From contig JAHLKG010000001.1 in NCBI GenBank assembly GCA_025526995.1, positions 868,001-932,000 on the forward strand: a stretch of DNA of 64,000 nt, in the 5' to 3' direction. This DNA is from Powellomyces hirtus. Taxonomy: Eukaryota > Chytridiomycota > Chytridiomycetes > Spizellomycetales > Powellomycetaceae. Below, piece by piece: positions 57,984-64,000 of the stretch (position 1 is its first letter; each line of letters begins with the position of its first letter). The notes beneath the pieces are model-generated. The model searched no databases. It saw nothing but the letters and a program-made list of their open reading frames with translations, and was not told the DNA's origin. A program made the translations under genes and the position numbers.

Positions 57984-60349
57984 TCATTCGTCTGGAAATG
58001 CTTCGCTGTGGAAAGCCATTACCTTTGGCGCACGTCGCTTTATTGGCGGTACCCACGATTCCGGAGGAAATGCATCAGCGCTGTTGGGCGCAGGGTAATG
58101 TGCTGCCCCACGGAGCGGTGGGGAATCTGACCGCCATGGGGGGTTCTCTTGTGGCGAGGGTTGACATGGCTCAGGCTCGACGAGCTGAACTGGAGGCTCT
58201 TTGCGACGCTGAGCAGGCCTGCTTTTGGTCACTATCGGGTATTCAGGAGGTTGTGGAGCTCCCTGCTTGTTCACCTGGGCAGGCAGAGGTGGAGAATCAG
58301 AACGAATTGTTGGTGGCGGCGGGCTCGCCCCGTGATTTTGGCGTTGCTTTGCAGAAGGGTGTTTAATGATCGGGACATGCTCCCGAGGCACCTGATCCTG
58401 CTGGTGTGAAGGTCTTTTGACATCACTGTCTGTCGTGACGCCGGCAATTTCTTTGATCTTCCTCCATTGCGATCCGTTGATGAGGGAGGTGGTAGTATCT
58501 TTTGTCCGGGGTTTGTGCGGTGATTGACGAGATGGTGGTGTTGTGGACGGTGGTCGGGGAGTATGGTTGAGGGTAGGAAGACGGTATGGTTTCTGGATGG
58601 GAGTAGGCAAAGTGCGCGGGCCGGAAGGCGGACCCACTGCACCCGGCTGAGTGGGAGCTGGTGATTGATCCGTAGGTTTCGGTGGGCGATCTGTGGCCTT
58701 CCGTTGAAGACGGGGAATTCTACTGAACCCCGTCTTTGGAGTGGATTTGCGAGAGATGGGGGGCGCTCCAGATTCATGTGACGGATGGTTCGCGCGCGAC
58801 CGCTGTATTCTCTGTGGGATGACTGTTGCGGTATCGGGCTCCGAAGCTCTACGATTCATCTGTTTCGGAGGTTGCAGCTGAGGTGGGGCGGACTCCTGCG
58901 AAGGATGCTGCCGCGATGAACCCTCCGCTGTAGCGCGGTTGAGCTCACTTTCATACTTGTCGATCCGGCGCCGCTCTTCCTCATCTGCTTTGGCCTTCTC
59001 CTGCTTCTCGCGTGACTTTTTCTCGGCGATCTGTTCTTTCAATGTAGCTTGCCACTCTAGCGCAGCCTCGCGACGCCGTTCCTCGTCTGGATTTTGAGCC
59101 CCGAACACTGTTTTTGATCGTCCATGTTTATTGTCGGCAGTCGGAGGTGTCCTGTAGTTGCTATCGGTTCGAGAAATGGATGCAGTAGGAGGCGTTGTCC
59201 TCGTACCTGCGAGCAACGTGGGCTCCGCAGATATTGCGATGGGCGCCTGTTGGTGTTGTCGTCCGGAATTGTCTTCATCTGAGGCGGAAGATGGTCGCAC
59301 GCGGAGTGTACTGATGTGTCCGTGTCTGTCTCGCAAAGGAGCGCCTCCTCCACCCAGAGATCGACTCCCCCAGAAAAAGTCACCACTATCCGTCGCAGCT
59401 GTGGACAGAGAATGTTGACGGGAGGTCCGTGATGGTGACGGTAGTGCTGAGAAGGTATTCAGTTAGCGATATATTTAACATGTCACGGACGTTACAATAC
59501 AAACCTGGTATCTGGCCAGCCTACAGCAATACCGCAGATCATGTTAATGAATGGCGTCTGCGGTGCCATAATATCAAAGCGAACGTGGAGTGCGGTAGCT
59601 ACCTTTGAGCGGTCTCCATGAATGAGGTGGAGACCATCGAGCGACGACTACATAGACGAATTTCGCAGGTTTGATTCTCTGCACTTTTCATTGTCAGGAT
59701 ATTACTCTGAACATACTGTAGCAACGGACTGTGATCCCGAGTGGAGCCCCGACGCCGAGAGCATGTTGTGCTTCTTTGCCCAAGGTACCTCAATCATACT
59801 TTGATAGACCTTTGCATATGCAACAAAGCATCATCAATCCGCATCAGCTCCATAAAATCTCAGAATGTATATCACAAAGGCTCAGCTGCGCTCACCCCTT
59901 GCGATCCTTTGCGCTGGGCTGCTTCAAGTTGTTTCTTCTCTTGTTGCTCACGGTTTTGAATAGCTGGTGCAAAGGATGCTGGTTAGCCCACAATGTACCA
60001 ATCAGATGAAGATACAAAAAACTAATGTCCTACCCAAATCCTGCAACCATTGCCGCCTCGCCACCTCTCTGTCCTGAAACCATGTAGGCGGGGTCGCGAA
60101 TGACATGCTGTCAATTTTGGCAAACGAAGAATCTGCTTGCAGATGGGAAATACGCAATGGGAGCTTTGCACCAACCTGATCTTGCCACGCCCGAACCATT
60201 GATGTCGCCCAATCAAGAATCAAGGGAGTTGCAGAGGAATGGTGCACTGTTGCTGCAAAACCTCGGCTGTTGGTCCAGAGCACCGTCCGCCTACTCCGCA
60301 AAGTCGCCAGTGCTTGCCTCAGCGCTGCGCCACTGGTGCCACGCCACAC
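57984..60349 (-). CDS. Proline-rich coiled-coil protein, possibly CSPP1/CCDC66-like
   Basis: The last exon is clear: 59446-57984, with a stop at its left end. It starts with a Ser-rich stretch, then DFFWGSRSLGGGGAPLRDRH and a basic coiled coil (ALEWQATLKEQIAEKKSREK through RIDKYESELNRA). A long P/S/R-rich disordered tail follows. Upstream pieces that look coding are AIQNREQQEKKQLEAAQRKG (about 59964-59896) and a segment ending FQDREVARRQWLQDLG (about 60341-60037). Exon borders there and the true start are unsure. A G-G-G-A-P-L-R-D motif before an E-Q-I-x-E-K-K coiled coil recalls the ciliary/centrosomal proteins CSPP1 and CCDC66. That would suit a flagellated fungus but is only suggestive. 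Confidence 0.5.
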
Positions 60350-61554
60350 AAGTCAAATCATCAAGATTCTCAACTATTGTTCTCCTTCTGTCAATGGGCG
60401 AAAACTCTTTTGTTGTTTACGCACCATCAGGAAGGGAAACGAAGATCAGAATGGCATCTGAATGGGTGACTATCGAGTGCAGACAAATGCGCATACGGAC
60501 GGGTATATAGTATTGCACAGCCTTGATTGCCATACCACCGCCGAACTATTGCAGAGAAATGACATTGAAGATTTTACGTATAAACGTGCATGGGTTGACA
60601 TGGACAGAGAGGCCCCGCTTTCCTGAGCTTAAGAAAAAAATCAATAAATATCAGCGAAAGCGGAGCGACTTGGTCCCAAAAGAAAGGAAAGAAAAGAGAA
60701 AGTTTGTTGAAAAGAATGATGTTGTAAAGCAAAGCATCCGCCAGCAAAGTCGCGTCTGACGGATGCAATTACTCGATTAGGCCGCCACCCCACTTGCTGC
60801 TGCGGCTCACCGCCCACCCCGTCTGTGCGCCCAACCCCAAACCACACCCCCCTGCCCTGGACCCCGCCATCTTTCGTCCCTTTGCCTTCATTCGTACATT
60901 GTAATTGCCGTCGGCCTTTGTAAGAACGGTACTGCCTGGCTCTCTGCACAAGTCTGCTCTCGCCCGCTAAACCTCAAGTTACTTCATTGCAGGCTGCCTG
61001 AAATTCTGGATTGCGGCACCAAATCGTGCGCCCTGTATCAGCTTCTACGTCCACACATCCCGAACCAGAGAGCTGTCACGACTGTCACCTGCGTCGGAAA
61101 GTGCTGTAGTTTCTACCGCTGAACCGGACATACCTGCCTACGGTATGTTGAGGGCGAAAATAATTGAGTCTCAGAAGGGATGGGAACGTGTATCGCTTGG
61201 AAAACTAGTCAAAACCAGGCGGTGCAGATGCATCAAGACATTCCGTTCATGCGATATGTCCATCTTTTGCCTCAATGGTTCCTGTCCCGGAATCTGGAGT
61301 CAGCTCTCGATCTGATTATTTTGCCTGGGTGCTTGCACTCGCCATTTTTATCTGCCATTCCGACTGACCAACGGTGCTTTCCGTACGCTCCTCAGATAGA
61401 TAGCCACCGGCTCCTGTATTCTTGCGCATACTTGCCAATTGGAGCACGTTGATAGCCCGAGCCCGACGCTTGATTCGCAGAATTGGGTCTTGAACTGGAC
61501 GAAATATTGTTACTGCAACACAGCTCGAAGTCCCTTCCTGCAACGCGCACAGAA
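60350..61554. other. Intergenic region
   Basis: Separates the coiled-coil gene from the divergent PAK kinase gene. Contains an A-rich tract at about 60630-60730 and a C-rich stretch at about 60780-60880. The 5' end of the coiled-coil gene may extend into it. No other gene is recognised. Confidence 0.45.
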
Positions 61555-63670
61555 ATGTCATCATACGTCGTCAAAAGGGGCTATTGCTCGGTTCGCGAGG
61601 ATGGATTCCGAGCTTTCATGTGGTCGAAAAGGTGGTTGCTTTTGCGAGAGCAGACTTTGACTTTTCATCGCAATGAGGTGAGCATTTCTACCGCTTAATG
61701 CGCGAATGGAACCTTCACATGAGACGAGCATCTGATAACATTCACATCACTCCCAGAACACATATCAAGCAATTTTTCTCATTTTCTTGAAAGAAGTGGA
61801 AGCTGTCAATCGCACCGAACTGAAACCTTACTCGTTCGAGATCATCACGAAAGAGAAAACGTATTATGTTTCTTGTAAAAGTGACGAGGAGCTATATTCC
61901 TGGATGGATGAAATCTACCAGGTAGGCCCATCCGCTGTATTTCTGGTGCACGAATGTATCTGACATTTTTGAATGTTGGATTAGCGATCGCCATTGATGG
62001 GTATCTCCAATCCCACCAATTTTGTACATAAAGTCCATGTTGGCTTCGACTCAGACAGTGGTCTCTTCACGGGCCTGCCACGCGAGTGGAACTCGCTACT
62101 AGAATCCTCGAACATCTCGAAGGAGGAGATGTCAAAGAATCCGCAGGCGGTTCTTGATGTGCTTGAATTTTATACCGAAAATATGGGAAGGGGACGAAAT
62201 GCGGCGCCAAGGTCCCCAGTCCAACCGAGACGGGAAGAAGAGAGGTCTCAACGGATGGATTACGCTCAAGGGTCTTCTAACGGAGGATATAATTTGCCCG
62301 GACCTCCCATGCAACCACCGTCACCATATATGACTCCTTCGTCATCACCTAACTTATCGGTAAGATAACCTGGCCTTCGAATGATGCCAGTTTCCTTTAT
62401 TGAATCTCACATGAAGCAGCAGCAACAGCGCGTTGTTCCGGCTCCGCCTGTGAAGATAAACCCCGTTGCTAGACCTCAAGAGCCCGACCGTACTCGAGAG
62501 CGTCAGCAATACCCACAACAGCAGCGGACACAGCCCACAGCGTATTCCAATAATAATGCGTATCAGAATGGCGCTCCAGCGCCTCGTGTGCCACCGCCGC
62601 AACCCGTCCGACCCGCCGAAGTTGCAGCTCGGCCTCAAGCTCCTCCAAAAGACATTCCACCGCCGCCTACCGCACCGCCAACCAGAAAGCCAAATGAGAA
62701 GAAGAGCACTCGCATGTCGACAATGTCGGAAGCGCAGATTATGGACAAACTGCGGTCGGTCGTGTCCAAGGGCGACCCTGTGAGTATGTATGCGAAGATT
62801 AAGAAGGTTGGACAAGGGTAAGTCTCAATGCATTCACTGCTCACATACGCTAGCAATTGGCTCACTTTCCTGCATGACAATAGAGCTTCTGGATCCGTTT
62901 TCGTTGCTCGAAACAACAACAATAATTCCGTCGTTGCGATCAAGCAAATGGATCTTGCCAATCAGCCTCGGAAGGAGTTGATCGTGAACGAGATTCTCGT
63001 CATGAAGGAAAGTCAGCATCCCAACATTGTCAACTACCTCGACAGTTTCCTGGTCAAGGGGGAGTTGTGGGTGATAATGGAGTACATGGAGGGTGGTCCG
63101 CTGACTGACATCATCGATGGAAATACCATGAACGAGGCTCAAATTGCGGCCATCTGCTGCGAAACGATCAAAGGATTACATCACCTGCATAACCGGAGTA
63201 TCATCCATCGTGATATCAAATCGGACAATGTGTTGCTCGACGCGGAAGGCCACGTTAAAATAACAGACTTTGGATTCTGTGCGAAACTCACATCGGACCG
63301 AGGGAAGCGGGCGACCATGGTAGGAACACCGTACTGGATGGCGCCTGAAGTCGTCAAACAGAAAGAATACGGCGCCAAGGTGGATGTATGGTCACTCGGA
63401 ATCATGGCGATCGAGATGATCGAGGGTGAACCACCATACCTCGAGGAGGAGCCGCTGAAAGCGCTTTATCTCATTGCCACGAACGGAACGCCGACGCTCA
63501 AGACCCCCGAAAAGTTGAGTGCAACTTTCAAGAACTTCTTAGGGCGGTGTTTGGAGGTCGACGTGACAAAGCGAGCTACTGCGGAAGAGTTGCTGCATCA
63601 TCCCTTCTTGCGATTAGCCGCTCCTCCCAGCGCGCTGATGCCATTGGTCAAGCGCACTTCCAAAAAGTAG
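61555..63670 (+). CDS. CLA4: PAK-family Ser/Thr kinase with PH and CRIB domains (Cla4 type)
   Basis: Effector of Cdc42/Rac that controls polarity and septins. Exons 61555-61677, 61757-61921, 61985-62359, 62420-62817 and 62884-63670 give 615 aa. The N-terminal PH domain covers residues about 1-95 ([36 protein letters not shown]). The CRIB follows at once ([20 protein letters not shown], then LFTGLPREW). A P/Q-rich linker leads to the kinase domain from about residue 345: glycine loop [17 protein letters not shown] lysine, [19 protein letters not shown], activation-loop Thr in GTPYWMAPE. The PH-CRIB-kinase order distinguishes Cla4 from Ste20, which lacks a PH domain. The acceptor of intron 4 could be 3 bases earlier. 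Confidence 0.95.
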
Positions 63671-64000
63671 ATGCTGGAATGTAAATGTATAAGGCAGGAC
63701 GGAGGGGTCTGGGGTCACTTAATTTCTCTGAACATTGGTATTCACAAGATGCACTAAATGAGCGTAATTACTTGGTCATCCCAATTTTGGTTTGCCTAAT
63801 TCTTTGTCAAAGTACCAAAGCGGTATTGCTAATATGGTCAATAAATAGGAAGATGGGACAACTCATAACATACGCCGTTTTAGATTCCGCCCGCATTGAG
63901 TGTTGGTATATGGCCGGGGCATCCAAGCGGCGCTTTTGTGAGCATACTTAACATCCGTTTCATTTTTGGTTGAAAATGGCGTCTCACAGTGTCCCTTTTG
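63671..64000. other. 3' flank of the PAK kinase gene
   Basis: AT-rich sequence after the kinase stop codon. No gene start or other feature is visible before the window ends. Confidence 0.5.

Overview
The window reads as nuclear DNA of a flagellated (zoosporic) fungus, most likely chytrid-like. Genes are compact and rich in short GT-AG introns. Fungal markers (a division-1 chitin synthase, a Cla4-type PAK kinase, an NADPH oxidase) sit beside axonemal genes that non-flagellated fungi lack: CFAP119 (CCDC189), CFAP61 and a possible CSPP1/CCDC66-like coiled-coil gene. The flagellar genes decide the zoosporic call; the exact phylum is inference.

Layout. 1-19.3 kb is dense: NADPH oxidase (cut by the left edge), a zinc-finger methyltransferase, CFAP119, an NXPE/PC-esterase-like membrane protein, an uncharacterised protein with weak dsRBD-like domains, CTP synthase, LCP5 (neuroguidin) and APN2. 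19.7-28.4 kb is different: gene-poor and decayed, with a broken CCT6 chaperonin copy, degenerate tandem repeats, a GT8 glycosyltransferase interrupted by a 17-base G run, a frameshifted PD-(D/E)XK-like gene ending in a perfect hairpin, and a Ty3/Gypsy remnant. 28.4-44.3 kb is dense again: ribosomal protein eL43, glutaredoxin, UTP16-like, the 23-exon CFAP61, a PRL-type phosphatase, a Q/S-rich protein and a TBC-domain RabGAP. At 44.6 kb an intact tRNA-Pro(UGG) is followed by a tandem array of its own 5' half. 45.9-64 kb holds an MCFD2-like EF-hand protein, POP1, BFR2, uracil-DNA glycosylase, chitin synthase, a coiled-coil protein and the PAK kinase.

Several neighbours are divergent pairs with about 230-320 bp between start codons: NXPE-like/dsRBD-like, CTPS/LCP5, eL43/GRX, UTP16/CFAP61, POP1/BFR2 and UNG/CHS. 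By function the window contains ribosome and RNA processing genes (LCP5, UTP16-like, BFR2, eL43, POP1), base-excision repair genes (APN2, UNG), flagellum genes (CFAP119, CFAP61) and cell wall or polarity genes (CHS, PAK, NOX). I see no sign of one operon-like pathway.

Exon boundaries were worked out by hand from GT/AG sites, reading phase and remembered family sequence. They are models, not transcript evidence. The item most worth following up is the tRNA-Pro half-gene array.
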